Of a stretch of DNA of 64,000 nt, positions 12,898 to 27,200 are shown one piece after another. The position numbers were made by a program, and so were the translations under genes. The stretch covers positions 21,964,110-22,028,109 of the forward strand of contig VZDJ01007753.1 of NCBI GenBank assembly GCA_008694505.1. Direction: 5' to 3'. This stretch comes from Cyanoderma ruficeps. Taxonomy: Eukaryota > Chordata > Aves > Passeriformes > Timaliidae. Below the pieces are notes generated by a model. The model searched no databases. It saw only the letters and a list, made by a program, of their open reading frames with translations, and was not told where the DNA came from. Each line of letters opens with the position of its first letter. Positions within the stretch are counted from its first letter, which is position 1.

Positions 12898-15239
12898 AAT
12901 ATCAGAAGGCAAGAATGTACACCAGGACAAAACTGGTTCTGTTCCATACCTCATATTCAATATTCAGGTATTCCAAAGAATGAACTATAAGTAGCTAAGG
13001 ACAAGAATATTTTGGCTAGAGTATTTGGCTTTTACTGGAATTGCTGTCAGTTTTGTCTTACTTGGCACTTAGATTGTTACTCAAATGGCAGTAAGTCGTA
13101 CTAATTACATGATGTCTGAAAATTCAGTGAATCAAATGAGTTCCTTTTCCTACTTTTAAATCAAATTACAGAGGAAGCATGTGCAAGATACCTTGCAATC
13201 TTGTAAAAAAAAAAAAGGGAAACTTTTCTGTATTGTGTTTTACAATATGCTGACTGAAACAGTATGAGTATATTACACTTTCATCTTTTAAAAATGCCAA
13301 ATATTTCCAGTTGAAGTATTAAGGTATGCTGACTGCGAAAGCTTATACTTAAACATCCATATAATCTTTGAAAAACAAATAACTTTCACCTCCACTGACT
13401 TCAAACCCGTCATATTTTCTGAGCATCCATTTTATGTCTTCAAATATTAATATAAAAAAATTATCACGTTTTTCCCATTATATGATCTACTATATTTTAT
13501 TTGTATTGATTCATTAGTTGCTCTAAAAGCAACAGAAAAGAATACCTCAAAGAGTACCTGAAAATCATTGCAATACTCATAAAATACTTTTTAAAATAAC
13601 CATGAGTCCAATGGGAAATTTTCTTTTTGTAAATGTAAAGTTGATCCAAAAAGTTGCCTGTCTCTTGACAGGAAACAACAAGGGCATCCTTGTTGAGTAT
13701 CTCTATTTAACAAGCTGAAGCCAAAGTCCTCACTGGAGTCTGTCATTAAGGGTCTGTCAAATGTGTTTTATGTTGTTGATCTCACAGCCTCCATCAATGC
13801 TTGTGAATCCCTATTGTGAGCTGACTTGTTGATTTTGCACTTACCCCAAAACACACTGATATTTTATGTTACTATGATCCTTTAAATTTACTCTAGAGTA
13901 AGGAAGAGGGAAGACCTCGTTCAAATGCAAATTTTATTGGCATAGTTGTGTAAGAGTCAGAAAATACTGACAAATGTTATCCACAGCTGCCATGACTTAA
14001 CTAGTTCAGATAGCTGTGCCATTGTAAGTACCAAGCCTACTCAGTAAAGGAATAAAGTATATTTTTTAAAGAAACTGAGTGATCAACTTATAAGTCACAG
14101 ACTAAGCAGTAGTTAGTTTGCAGGTAACATTAGTTAAATAAAAAGTATCCTTGAGAGTTCATCTCTTTGACTGGGAACCCATGATACAATATTTTAGAGA
14201 TAGTCAATTCCAAGCAAAAGGCTAAATTTTGACATTGTAAGAGTCAGTACAGAAACAGCTTCCTTGTTTTGTGTGGGAGTGACTTGCTTTCTTTTAATGA
14301 TGATTTTAAATTTTCTACATCCTTTTTCAGCAATTATAAAAGTTTCCAGCAGCCTTTTTGTCTTCTTTCACTCCCACCATTTTGAAAGGTAGAATCATTA
14401 CTTGACTTGGAATTTCCTGACTACTGCTTCTGAGTCAAAATTTTCCTGACTTCTGTGCAGCTAAAATCTCAACCTTTTAATGCTGAGTAAAACTATAGCT
14501 CTCTCTAAACAGCCTTTCCAGCTTCAAGGATATAAAGTTTAGCCCTGAAGATTAATATGGTGTTTCTAGAGTCTGATCTCTTCTTTGGTACGGTATCTTT
14601 ATGTGTGTCTGTCTCTCTCTCTTTCTCTCGCTATCATATCTCTACTGCCCAAGTCTTATACTGCATAATTAGATGTATCTCATCCAGACACCTCTTCATC
14701 CCCATTTGTTTTTCACTTGGACACCAAAGAGCAATCCCACTTCTTGCTTAGTGAAATGACGTGCTCCCTGGATTGCAGCCCAAAGGCAGAATGCTTGCCA
14801 GTTTCCAATGCTCATTATGGCTGTTGATATGATTCCATAAATATCTTTATATGATTCCATAAAACCTACCTTACTGGCTTCTGTGCACTATGAAAGTTTA
14901 AAGTAATCCACTGCCTGAAGTGCCTCAAAAGCTCAGCGTATTCTGGTTATGTGTTTTCAGGCCAATAATAGTGCTTCCATGCGAATGCTCAAGTTTCTAA
15001 TGCCATTCACCTAAGAATTGTAGCTTTTGAAGGTTAATATAGATTCACTTCTCACATAATTACAAAAATTTCTTTGAGAGAAGAAGTGATGATATAATCT
15101 TACTAGCTTTGTGTATTTTGATTATCTGAAAATGAAGTAGAAAATTTGCACTAAATATTAATTTTAAATGCAGATGGAAAGGACAAAACTAATTTGCTAT
15201 TACATTTCCTGCATTTGCATCAAGACAAAGTAAAATCAG

Positions 15240-15273
15240 TTTTTAATCAAAGAAGATTTTTAATCAAAGAAGA
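15240..15273 (+). repeat. Exact 17-bp tandem duplication
   Basis: The unit TTTTTAATCAAAGAAGA occurs twice back to back with no difference (15,240-15,256 and 15,257-15,273), consistent with a recent slippage event. Confidence 0.9.
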
Positions 15274-16448
15274 ACAAAATTACCTTTACCCGCCTGAATT
15301 TCTGCATGGAGATACAATTCTAAGTACTTGGGAATTTTCAGAAAAAGAAAGTAGGTTATCAGTAAACTGATGGTAACACTACAAACCTCATTCTCAGTTT
15401 GCTAAGATTACAATAGGAAAAAATAGTTACTATCTATGCTGAGTATTAAACCATATAGCTAGGCCCCTGTTTAAGTTCTTTTGGCTGAGATTTTTCAGAG
15501 GAATTGAAAGGAGTTTAGCAAAAAAGTAAAATCATACTGAATTTCAGTGGGATTTTTGACACTTCATTCCTTCATTCCACATCATGCTTGACTGCATCAT
15601 CCCATAGATCAAAACTGATGTTGAAGCTCTAGCTAGAAACAAGGAAGCCAGTGCAGCTCAGAGAAAATTAGGCAAAAGGTTGCTCTCAGAGGTATTCTAG
15701 GTGTGAATTACAATCTTTTGCTGTTTCAAGTTAAGATAAAGAGCAGATCAATATGACACACCAGAGGAATCAGCAAAAACATGGAGTTAGTAATCATATC
15801 TGTACCAGGAAGAAATAGATGTCATTGCTCAGACAAGGTAGAGAAATAAAGAACACCTGGGCAAGGGTATTTGACAATGGATCAGCTTCCAGGAATCCAA
15901 TGACTGTGTTACCACGTGAGCCGATAAACAGATGATCATTCTCATTATAAAATTCCTATTACATTCTCATTTGGTTTATCTTGTTTCAGCCTCTTTGTAC
16001 TGAGCTCCAGCCAGCTCTTATTCATGTGTTCCCTTTTTACAGAAGCTGCTTGCACAATTTGTAGCTCTAGCAAGGTCAGGTGCAATAGAGCTGTAAATAT
16101 GGAGCCATCACCATGCTGAAATTTCAGCGGTTTCTGCTTCCTAAAAAGAGCGTAAACAAAATGAGAGCCCTTGGAAGTCTACATGATGTGCCTTGAAGGA
16201 AAATACAATAGCATTTCTTCATTAGGGTCCAATACATGCTCCAATATGAGGAAGGAATGGAGTCATGTCACTGATACTAAGGCTATTTCTGTGAGATCTA
16301 TAAAAAAAGAGAGAAAAAAAAAATCTCATGATCAGTGTGTCAAAAGCAGATGAGAGATAGGACTGGCATGGATGCACTCAAAGTCCCACCATTGCTACTA
16401 TCATTATATGGCTTTTTGGCATAGCTGCTCTCAAAAGGAATTAGAAGA

Positions 16449-16487
16449 CAGTGTTTTTACAAGTCAGNCAGTGTTTTTACGAGTCAG
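16449..16487 (+). repeat. 19-bp tandem repeat with an N between copies
   Basis: CAGTGTTTTTACAAGTCAG (16,449-16,467) is followed by an unresolved base at 16,468 and a second copy with one A-to-G change (16,469-16,487). This is the only ambiguous base I noticed in the window. Confidence 0.9.
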
Positions 16488-18039
16488 AAAATATATAAGG
16501 TAGCTGTGCTTGAATTATTGTAATTTGTATATTGTTGGAAGAAAAATTGTTCCCTTTTTATGAATGCAAGTCTTTGTTAATTCTGTGATTTCACAAGTGT
16601 CTTGATTTATCATATTTTCTTGCTTTTCTCTTTATATTCATCTAACTTTCAACTCAGTTGAAAGATGAAAACAATATAGATGAAAATGTAAAGATTATTT
16701 AAGGGAGCTGAGACAGTTCTGTGAAGAACAGTGTACATGCTGAATATACAAAATCAGGCAGAAGAAGAGGCTAGAAGCCTGTTATGAGTGTATGCAAAGA
16801 TTATATGTGCTTGTTATCAAACTGGTGGAAGAGCAAATCAAGGGCATCTTGTAGACTACAAAATAGCTACAATGGCTGTGGGCCAATCATGTCATAAACA
16901 TGAACCTATAGAACCTGAACTGTCATTTATTTTATGTCAGTTCAAGTTCTTAACTTATTTATTTTCCAGACACAACTACAATGGAACAATAAAAGGAAGA
17001 CTCAACTAGCAGAGGTCTCACCTCTATTTTGTATAATTTGCTGCTTAAAAGCTTACAGAGTAAAACATGTAAATATATGCAGACCTGAGAGTAAGACCTT
17101 AGTAAGGAAATTACAGAGTGTGGCTGAGGAAACTACAGACCATAAACAGGAAAAGCACTATGGCTACTAAGCACCTAGAAACCTGCTATAAATTGTTGCA
17201 AGGTTCTGCTTCAGTGGATTTAATATTCTGGGAGAGGCTGGCTTTTGGCTTCATGCAGCAGGAAATTCACTGGGGCGGGATATCACAAGGATTCTTGTTA
17301 TACCCAGCCCAGCTGCAGCTCTTGGTGACATGAATGGGGGAAGCTGTCAGAGGTATTACCCACTCCTGGAATGCAGATTTTCCTTTGGAACAGCATGGCT
17401 TGAGAAGAGAGGTACTGGAAATCACATACTGATGCTGCTGCTTGTAAGACTTCTACTCCAGTGTTTCCAATCCTGAAAATTTCAGATAAGACATGTAATC
17501 TTTTCAAGCCAGATCCTCTGTTGATGTAAAATAGCCTAGGCCCATTTGAGTCAATTAAGGTACTTCAATTTTAAATTATTTCTCCCTTAGCTTGGAGGTG
17601 TTTATCCACACCTTACTTCTGAGGTTCTGAATCTTTAAATTTTTAGTTTAGTTCCTCTCTTTAAAGGAGTCTAGAACACAAAAGAATTTTGTATGCTATG
17701 TACTTACTGGAGATTTTTAGCTGTTTCTTGAAGCGTAGAGAATTGAAGGCAGTGAACCTTAAATGTCAAACTAAATATATAGATGAAAGTAGAGAAGTAG
17801 AGGGTCAGATGTTTGAATGAGGTTGGAACCTATTCAAACATCCACGTAAAGTGACCAGATCTTCAAATGCCCAGAGGAGCCAGTGGGTGGGAAACACTCT
17901 TAAAATGCATGACTTGCTTCAATCAAATTTGAAGTCAGAGAAATTAGGGAGGTTCTCTCTAATCTACATCTGGAGAGAAGCAGGAATAAATTCCTTTCCA
18001 CTTCAAATTTTAGGTATTTTCTAGAAAATTTTTTTGGTA

Positions 18040-18260
18040 CTGAATACCACCACAATTCCCCTCGCGCAATTTCATTTTTCCTGAGCCGAGATGATGAAAG
18101 GCTGATTAATTCTCTGCAGCTGACTCAGCATTCCCCTGATGCCCACTGCTATTTACAAGAGAAGTAGCTATAGTCTTTGCTTTGGCCAGAAAGAGGTAAT
18201 TCTTTCCTTTCCAGCCTTTCATAGACCTGTAGGTCTTGCTATGAACCCTTTCACAGATTT
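18040..18260. promoter_or_regulatory. Candidate conserved non-coding block
   Basis: A short block with CpGs retained in AT-rich DNA ('cccctcgcgcaattt', 'gagccgagatg'), a TGATTAATTC homeodomain-like word and a TGACTCAGC AP-1/MAF-like word around 18,100-18,130. No open frame or repeat. Conservation is inferred, not seen. Confidence 0.22.
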
Positions 18261-21200
18261 CATTGGAGGAAATTACAACTATTTTTAATTCAGAAGGAAA
18301 GTTTCCAACAAGCGTGACCCATCTGTTAGAGGTGTGCTATGATGTACTTTCAGAAGAAATACCCCCCAGCATGCATAGCACCTCTTCTTAGAAAAATACA
18401 GGGGAATCTGGACTCCACCAGCTCAGAGCTGCCAGGAGCAGGATGGTACATTTATGCTAAATTTTCATTTGTGTTTAATTTTGAAAGTTGCCAACCTTTG
18501 CAAAAATAATCTTTCAAGTATGACTTGTACGCAGATTTAATGATATTTGCTGACAATCTGAGACAGTAACTCTGGGAGAGGTGTGAAATGCCATACTAAT
18601 CACAACATGATGCTAAATCAACAATATAATGATACTTTAAAAGTCAACCACATTATTTGGTTACTCCTTAAAGGAAAAGAGAATAGCTTATCTTATGAAA
18701 AATTAATAATTAATAACTTGCTATGATAAGGAAGTCAAATCGGAGAGCATACCATGCACTCTATTTTTCCAGCAGCAAGACAACTGATATTCACCTGACC
18801 CATTTTTTCCCAGTTTTAGATTTTAGAATACTGGGCCAAACCTTTGTCAATTCCAACTGACATCAAATCTGGCACAACAAAAACCTCCTGAAAAATCTGT
18901 TGAATAAAATGCAAAACCAGCTACTGCCCCTTAACCCAGTGAGTACTAACATAACTTGTGACACAATGACCAAAGTAGCTTGAAGAAACAGGTGGATGTC
19001 CTGTACACATGCATGTTTATCTTGCCTATTTGCATCTTCAAAAAAAAACTCTAAACCTTTCATCTTCTAAATGTGAGAGATGACTATTGCAATTCACAGC
19101 CAAATAAAGATCCCAATGTCTAGGCCATCAGGCCCAACATAACACAGAAGATTCCCCTCTAGCTGAAAGACATAATCAACCTAAAGGAAAGGCTGCTTTG
19201 AGAGACCTATTTTACAAGGAAACAGATTTGCCTATCATATAACCAGCTGTAGAAAATGCTGATATGACAGTTCTGGACTAGAACTATGGAAATCCAGCCT
19301 AGCCTGCCCTCCATGCCTAGGATGACAAGAACAGAGGTGTCACTACCCACTCAAAGTAAATCCATATGGGGAATGTTTCATGGAAATAGTACTATGGGCC
19401 ACCAGCTGGTAACACTGGGGAATGATTCTAGCAAGGGTTCAGCTTTCTCTGCTGTCACCAAGTCATTTACAGGCACTCTTGGCAGGGTTTCTTGCCACTT
19501 GTAATGCATAATGCCTATGGTTTCATCATAAGTGACATAGCAGTTTTGAAGTATGTACTACATAAAGGTAAAATATAATGAGTATACCACCCAGAAGGAC
19601 TCACAAACACCTGAAAGCAGCAAAGTATGACCAAGTGAGAGGAAAAGCAATCTGTTGGATGACACTGTTAGTGCTGAGGAATTTTTTCACTTATATTCAA
19701 TCAAAATTCTATCAATATGCAGTTGCCTGTATGGGAAACTGAAAATCTCGTGTTTTGTGTTGAAGGTAGTTCTGACATTACAAACCCTTAGGAGTGACTT
19801 TGTTCTATAGGTTTTCTATAATGTTCATGTGACTGTGTACATTACTTTTATTTCCTTTACAGAAAAAGTAATCATCTTTGAGTAACTTATTTTCTTTAAA
19901 ATGAATTCTTCATAAAAATTTTGCAGAGAAGACATAATTTTTCTAAGAAGTCTAGATTCTCAGTGGCACAAAAGGCAAGCCAATCAGACATTACACCAGG
20001 CCTAAAATTACCAGATGTGTCCCAGCAAAATTCTGCAAATAATACCACATATTACGCCAGACTCCTGCATGTCTGGAATCTGCTTTTTCCCAAACCACCT
20101 ACCTACTGTAATCACAGTATTGTAATCATGGGTGCACAGCATTCAGCCTGCTGAGATCTATTTCATGCTCCCAATGCATGCCAGACACCAGACTGGTAGA
20201 TTACTATATCTGTGTTCTCATACCTGTCACTGTGAATAAATTATTTAATATACCATCGTAGGATTAAGGCTTGATTTTTTTCCTTTGGAAAGGAAAAAGC
20301 AGCATGTGTCTTACTAAATTTTATTCATCTCCCAACCCTGATATCAGAACTATTTGCCCTTCTAAAATTTTTAGATATGGCCACCTATCATAAGAATCAA
20401 AAGTATTTTTTCTTAATATAAATTGATTTAATCACTAAGAGTGTATAATCATCTTTTATAGTGTATCTCAGATTAGATTGGATAGTTTGGGGTTTTTTTG
20501 TTTAGCATATACGTACAATGATGGTAACAGAATGTTCCTGTTGACTAGGTAAACTCTTGAATATAAGAAAAACTAGAATTCTTAAGGCAATGAATGCCAT
20601 ATTAATTCAGCTTTCTTGGGTAGCTTATGAAAAAGGCTTTGATTACAGATATCATATTTTTTTCCACGGGTCCTCTGCCTCATTCCATGCACAGGATGTA
20701 CAGATAGTCAATGAGCAGTGATCAAATATAGTTTTTATTCTTATTGTTCCATTGGAGGCTTCAGGCCTTATTTACTGTGCACCCAGATATGAAGACAAAA
20801 TTATTAACTTCCTCATGAGTTTTCTTTTGACTCTATCTGCACCATCACAAATATTTGCTGTCTTACTTCTACAAAACCTCTGCTAGAAGAGAATGTATTT
20901 CCATATGAGTTATTTCACATCATATAGAGAAATAAAGCACAAAACTAAAAATGAAAAAAAATTCTTTAGCATGAATTCCCAATTTGAGATATCTACAACT
21001 TCATGTTTTCGAATGTATGGCATGGAGTATACCTTTGTGCTCTCACAATTGCTGTTCTCTTTCACTTATCTTGCAGCACTTTTGCCAATCCAGAGTTCCA
21101 GACTTAATGTCACAAAATGAGAAAAACACAAGTAGCCAGTTGTTTAAAACCCAAGTGAATTTATACAGTCAATGAGCTGGATCTGAAGAATCCAGGACAG

Positions 21201-24200
21201 ACAAAAAGAGAACTATGTTATTTGTAATCAGATCTATGTTATTAAAATCAGCCTGATTTTTAAAATAATCTTTTTTTTTCCTTTAGCATTTCCTTGTGTC
21301 ATTCACCACACAGCCTGTGTAGTGGAAGAACCATTCTGAAGACGATCCTTAATAATATAAATCTCACCCTCCCTCAAGTGGGGCCCTTGGGCATGTTAAG
21401 TTTCTCTGATTCTTGAGAGTTTATCAAGGAGTGCTGGGAAAAGCCAAGAATTTTTGCTTCATGATTTTTTGTATATTATATGAAGAACTGTCTTTGGAAC
21501 ATTTTTAGGATATCTTTACCTATTGGACATCTAAGCATATCCCTTCTTTGGGAGTTAAGCACGCTAGTACATTGCATGAGATACGATCCCATGTGAACCT
21601 AGTGGCAAACTGGACCCTTAAGAGCTGCATCATAAAGCAGAAGTTTATCTGGTCAACTAAGACTGCAAAATTAATCTTGGCCATTTCCTAACTTTTCAGT
21701 GCCTGGCTTTACAAGTCTAATTTTTGTGTGACTTCTATTTCCTTTTTCTTGTAATGCAACTTTTAACCTTTTTTTTTTGTCATATGACATCTTATTGACG
21801 TTAACACTGGTTTTCAGCAAGAAAGCCAGCTTTCAACTTACTCATCTGTCTCATCATCTACCAGTGCAATGAGAGACCATGAGACATTACCAGTGAGACT
21901 CTCTCTGCGATTCTCCGAGCCATTTCTACACTACTATTTGTGCTGGCAGATGCCTTGATTATTGTTCAACAAATATCTGCTGAGAGCAGAAATCTCGTAA
22001 GGCTCACAAATTCCAGAATCAGTTTTTAACATTTTGGAGGACAAAGCTTTAGGGCTCAGATCTTTCTGCCTATCTACCAAGCTAAATCCCCATTTTGGGC
22101 TGTTACCTCCTGTTTGTCAGTGTGCCAGACCTCTGTGTTCTCCTTCTTCATCATCTCAGTATCATCAACCTAAATGTCATCACCTCCAGATGCCTGGCTT
22201 TCAGCTCTACACATTTTATGTCGGTTTATCCTCTTTACAAACCAACACCCTTCCTCTCATACTCTCCAGTATTTTTTCAAGTTATTATTCCCTTGGTTCC
22301 CAACTAAATGCAGGTTATTTTTTTCAATATTGTGAAACAATTTTGTCACAAACTTAGAAACAACCAAGCTGGTCTTGCAACTCTTCAGGGCAGGAGGAGT
22401 GAATCTGAAAGAAACAATTCTTCAAGGAAAAGTTTATACCAACCCATCAATGTTTTGACACAGTTCTAAACAAGTGAAAACATGGTAGTCTAAAGGGAAA
22501 CATCAAATTAACTTGGCTGCAGGCAGTTTCTGGCTCCACCTACCATAAATTGTAGTCCATTTCACATAAATAACCAGGCCTGGAAAACGTTGCTTTTCCA
22601 TTTACAAACATATCAGTTTGCCTCTTCTAATCCAGCTTTTTCATGTTGTGTGGCACCAAAGGGCCAGAAACTGGGCAATCCTCTCTAGATGTGAATTTCT
22701 TCAGTGTGGACTGATGTAGTGTCAGAACATCTCAAATAAAGGAAGTGCCATGGTTGCAGCTGTGCTGCTCTTTGGCTATTGACAGATCTTTGCTCCAGAG
22801 TCACTATCAATCAGTGTACTGTAAATAAGAGCCCTGCAGCCGCTTTTAAATCTTTCAAGCTAACATGAAGGTATCCACAAATAAAGGTTCCATTATCAAT
22901 TTATGTCTTGTCCGTCATTGTGGACAGGAGTTTTCTTTTTCTCCACAAAATGTTGATCTAGAGATTTTCTGAAGGAACATAAATACACCAATGCCAAAGG
23001 TGGAGCCCCTGGTCAAAAGGAATGCAATTAGCCCACAATTTATGAAGAGTTTTGAATCCAGATTTACTGTGTATTTATTATATTTGTGTGTATAAAACAT
23101 GAGACAAAACTGGACCATGTCAGGATAAATAGCATGAGTTGTTCCACGCCCTAATACAAAGACAAGCAGAAACAGACTAGTAATAGTCCCAGCTGTGCAT
23201 TCTCATTTGAGTCCTCCATACCATATCTAGAACTGCCTTGCAATAGCTTCACATGGCAGATATAGGGAAGCCAAACCGACCTTTTGAAATGTGCTGAGTT
23301 TACAACATGGATACACCGTGAGAGCACAGCATGGCTAAACTGCTTTTAGACAAGGTAATCAAAACAAAAGGGATTAGATCAAACTCAATTTATTTGAGAT
23401 GGTCCAGCAGCCATGAGTGTCATCAAAAGAGAGGTACCTGTCACCAGAAGCACGAAAGCCAAAAAGTGACACGACATTACTAAAAGCTACTCTTTTGAAT
23501 AGCTAAGCTTTAAAGTGAGGCTGAGATTCTATATCTGCTGAATCGTGGTATCTGAAGACTAAAGTGGTGTCATTTGATGGCCCTATGGTATGCACACCAG
23601 GAGATGAGTTTGCACAGCTGATCAGTAGCAATGTATCCACTGGAAGATGTATATGTTATAAGTTCTTCTGGTAAAATTTAAATCAAGCCTTTTACAAGAA
23701 TCCAAAAATATTGCATCTGTACTGCTTCATTAGAATTATCATTTACCATTGCCACTTTTCCACTAGTTTCTTTAGGTGGTTTCTGTCTGTGTGAGAGGGT
23801 CTTCCCCTTTGGTGTATCTGTCCCATGGAGTAGTTTTTCTGTTTGAGCTCTTCCTTTCAAATCTCAGCTTGTTGACTAATTATTTAAGTTTTGTTATCAT
23901 TCGTGTGTGGAATTATATTATTTAGTTCTGGAAGGCCTTTAGGGAAACAGTTTGCATGAAAGGAACCTTCTGAATTCTTGAACCGTAGAGTGGATTGCAG
24001 CAGTGTGGCTACCAATGACAGTAATTCTTCGACCCCTCTTACGTGCCAGATTAAGAGCTATTGCTGTCTTACTGACCCCTTACCTATTGGTACAGCCTGC
24101 CATGATCCCTAAACCACAGTATATGAAAAGTGCAATAAATATGTTTTCCTGAAGTCAAAATCAGGCAAAGCACTGTGAAATGAGAAATGCAAATAACAAG

Positions 24201-27200
24201 GTGTGGGACATGCATTGTTCAACACAGCAATACATGTGACAGCAATAATCACACCACTGTGAGAGGAAAGGTGGTATACAGGAGCAACTGGAATTTACTA
24301 TTAAAAATCTAAAGAAATACATCTCCTAAATCATCTAATTGTTTATTTCTAGGCATGAAATAACTCAGACATAGACAAGAAAAATGGAATTGATTTGACT
24401 AAAACACACCTGTTGATTAGTATTTTATCCATTAATAAAACCTAATAAGCCAATCCACACAGCAAGAATTTTTTTTATAATTTTTCCTTGTCTCATAATT
24501 GTATGGAAAAGACCACACAGCTTTTATAAGTTCTTTTACTCTGTTGTTATTTTACGCTTATACAAAATATCTCATGGCTCATGTTTATCATTGTCCATAC
24601 ATCTTGACTTTTTATTTCAGAAACTAAACTAAATTTGCTAAATTAATTGGAATGTACAATTAAAATAACAGAGTCTGAGAGAAACCTATAAATATCAAGG
24701 AAGTAAAAGCCAAAGCCATTCTTCCAGCCTCTGATGTTTGGGCTCTCAAAGAAAGGAGAACTCACTCTTTCTGACTGTTCAGGATATTTTAAAAAGATGT
24801 ATCTATATTAAGGGACAAATCTTCGCATTTCTTCTTCAGTCCACTCTTATTTAATTCTGCTTGAATTCAAATGCTAAAAATGTTCCTTCTGTCCCTAAAG
24901 TAAGTACCTTGAACCCAGCACGGCTTTTTGCTTTATAGATCTATGAAAGTACAGTGCAGAGACATCTCTTGGCATTACTTTCAAATCTCTGGCCTATCTT
25001 GGAATTTGTTGGTACTTAATATTTTTAAATCATAATCTGTATGCATATCTGGTGTGTGTTTTGTGGAGTTTTTTTTCTATAGGAGTTGCTACTCATGTAT
25101 GGAGCTATTTTGCTTTCTGCATACATTTATAACCAGAGGACATTTGGGACCACCTTTGATGTCTTCCATCTCTAGAAATCTGAGGGCAGCAATTTTACCA
25201 GGCCAAGTGCTGCAATCCCATAATCCTGCCCACGAAATTTGGACCCTGGAGCCGGGAGGTCGACTGGAACTGGGGAGTCTCTTGCCCAGTTTTCACCCTA
25301 AAAAAAAGACAGGTCAGGCAGAATCAGGCTCAGATCATGCAAGCACAAATTTGGTACATTTCAAATGCTAAATTTACACTTTTGCCAAATTAGCATATAT
25401 TTCCAACAAGAACAACAAAAAAAATGCATTGATTGAACAGTCTACTGTGTTAAATGACCACCGTTTTAGCAGAGAACCTGAGGAAGCTGTAGCCTTGCCT
25501 TGGGTGCCAGCCAAGGCACCATGCACTTACTGCCACATCCAGTGGTAGAACCACAGCTACAAAGCCAGCTGTGGTTCACCACCCTGCCAGCAGACAGCCA
25601 CATCCTCTGCAAATGTGCACCCACACGTGGGCCAAGAAGTGCAGTTTCTCAGTTTGTGTGGAAGACACACAAATGGAGTATCTTTTAGGTAAGGAAAGAG
25701 CATGGGTGTTTTGAGGGACAGGAGCATCTATTGTTGCGTGGTATCTAGGTCTGACTTAAGATTTTAATGCAACAGATCTATGCAGCTGTAAAGCAGATCA
25801 TTGGATTTTAATTTGTTAGTGTGTGCAGAGCTCAACTTCTTGTGTCATTTAAAGCTGTAGTTCAGTTTGTGTCTAAGGCACAAAACACAGTAAGTCTACG
25901 GCATGTCTATTAGGGAATGAAGATGGACAATTAGAGAGACATGTATGGGACCATACACATTTTCCTTTATTGCCATAAAATACTCAAACAGAAGAAAAAC
26001 AGATAGCACTTTCCAGGCACAGACGGTTTTTCAAGGTAGGGTATGTTGTAAAAAATTTTACACTGAGGCTATGATGCTGAGGAAAGTCTCTCTCTTAAGA
26101 AGTACTAAGGAATTTGAAATAATTCTGTCACCTTTTACAATACTTTTTGTATAGTTACTTTTGTGAAGTACATAAATGTTGTGCAGGTATTTGTTTGTGC
26201 TTTAGATGCCATAGTTTATTCCACGTGTCTTTCTGGAAAGACAAGTCTTCTATAAATCCCATGCCGTATCTGCCAATCCCATGGCAGATGGGATGATATA
26301 AAAAGGCACTAGGAACCTCTATTTAGGTAACAATTTCCTTCACCATCAGTCTTGTATGGAATGTCTTGTTTACTCTTCCCTTGAGCAAGACATGTTTCTA
26401 TGCATCATTCTGTAGGACAATATCCTAAGAAGGAGAATCACTCTTACAAAGTTGCTTACAAATGGGTGTCTCTTTTGGCAGTACACATTCTTAAAAACTG
26501 TAATCCCAAACTGCTGTGTAACAATCTCAGAGGGGGAAAAAAGAGATACTTTTATTGTGCTCTTTGCATCATTTTTATTCTGTAGCCTGAAAAAGTAAAA
26601 AAATAGCAGTCATTAAAATAAATATAATTCTCTCTCAACATCTCTGTGAGGAGAGTTAGTGAACTTCTGAGCAGATCCTGACTTACACAAATTAATAGTA
26701 CCTGCTGTGACACACCTGCTGTGTGCTGAGCTTGTTGTGGTTCAGACTGCTTGATTGAACCAGCTTTTAAAATCACAAGTTTTTTCCAAATTATCTGCTA
26801 AAGGTCAATTTCAGTAGGCTCTCTTCCCTATTACTGCTGTTCCCTTGACCTGTGCTTCAGAGTCCAGCTTCCTGGACTTTCAGGAGCTCTTCCTCTTTGC
26901 TGTCTTTCTCCTTCTTTTCCTCCTCCTCCACAGATGTGTATCCACTTGAGCAGTAACAATAGCTTGTAGCCCTGCTCTGATCCTTGTTTCATTCTCTCAG
27001 TTGTTTGATATTTAAAAATCAACAAAATCTTTGCTGCAGAAGCCATATAATCACTGTGTCCTGGGCGTTATAGGCATTTTTATTTATTTAGTTGCTTGTT
27101 TGGTTTAAAATACATCAATAATTTTTTTTTATGTCAACCATTTATATGTCTTGGCAATGAAGCCAAGACATTTGAAGCTGAAGTGAGCAACCCATAGTCT

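Larger units (their letters stand above)
11651..18039. other. Long non-coding stretch with simple repeats and small duplications
   Basis: AT-rich sequence with no gene or transposon I can recognise. It contains a 20-T run (12,878-12,897), two adjacent perfect mini-hairpins (13,657-13,695), a 15-bp direct repeat (14,827-14,841 and 14,849-14,863), a 17-bp tandem duplication (15,240-15,273) and a 19-bp tandem repeat with an ambiguous base between the copies (16,449-16,487). Several 60-80 codon open frames near 16,780-17,510 overlap one another and look fortuitous. Confidence 0.5.

Noticed and set aside
22034..22357. 107-codon plus-strand frame
   Set aside because: Ser/Leu/Cys-rich translation of a pyrimidine-rich stretch; overlaps another open frame and shows no domain.
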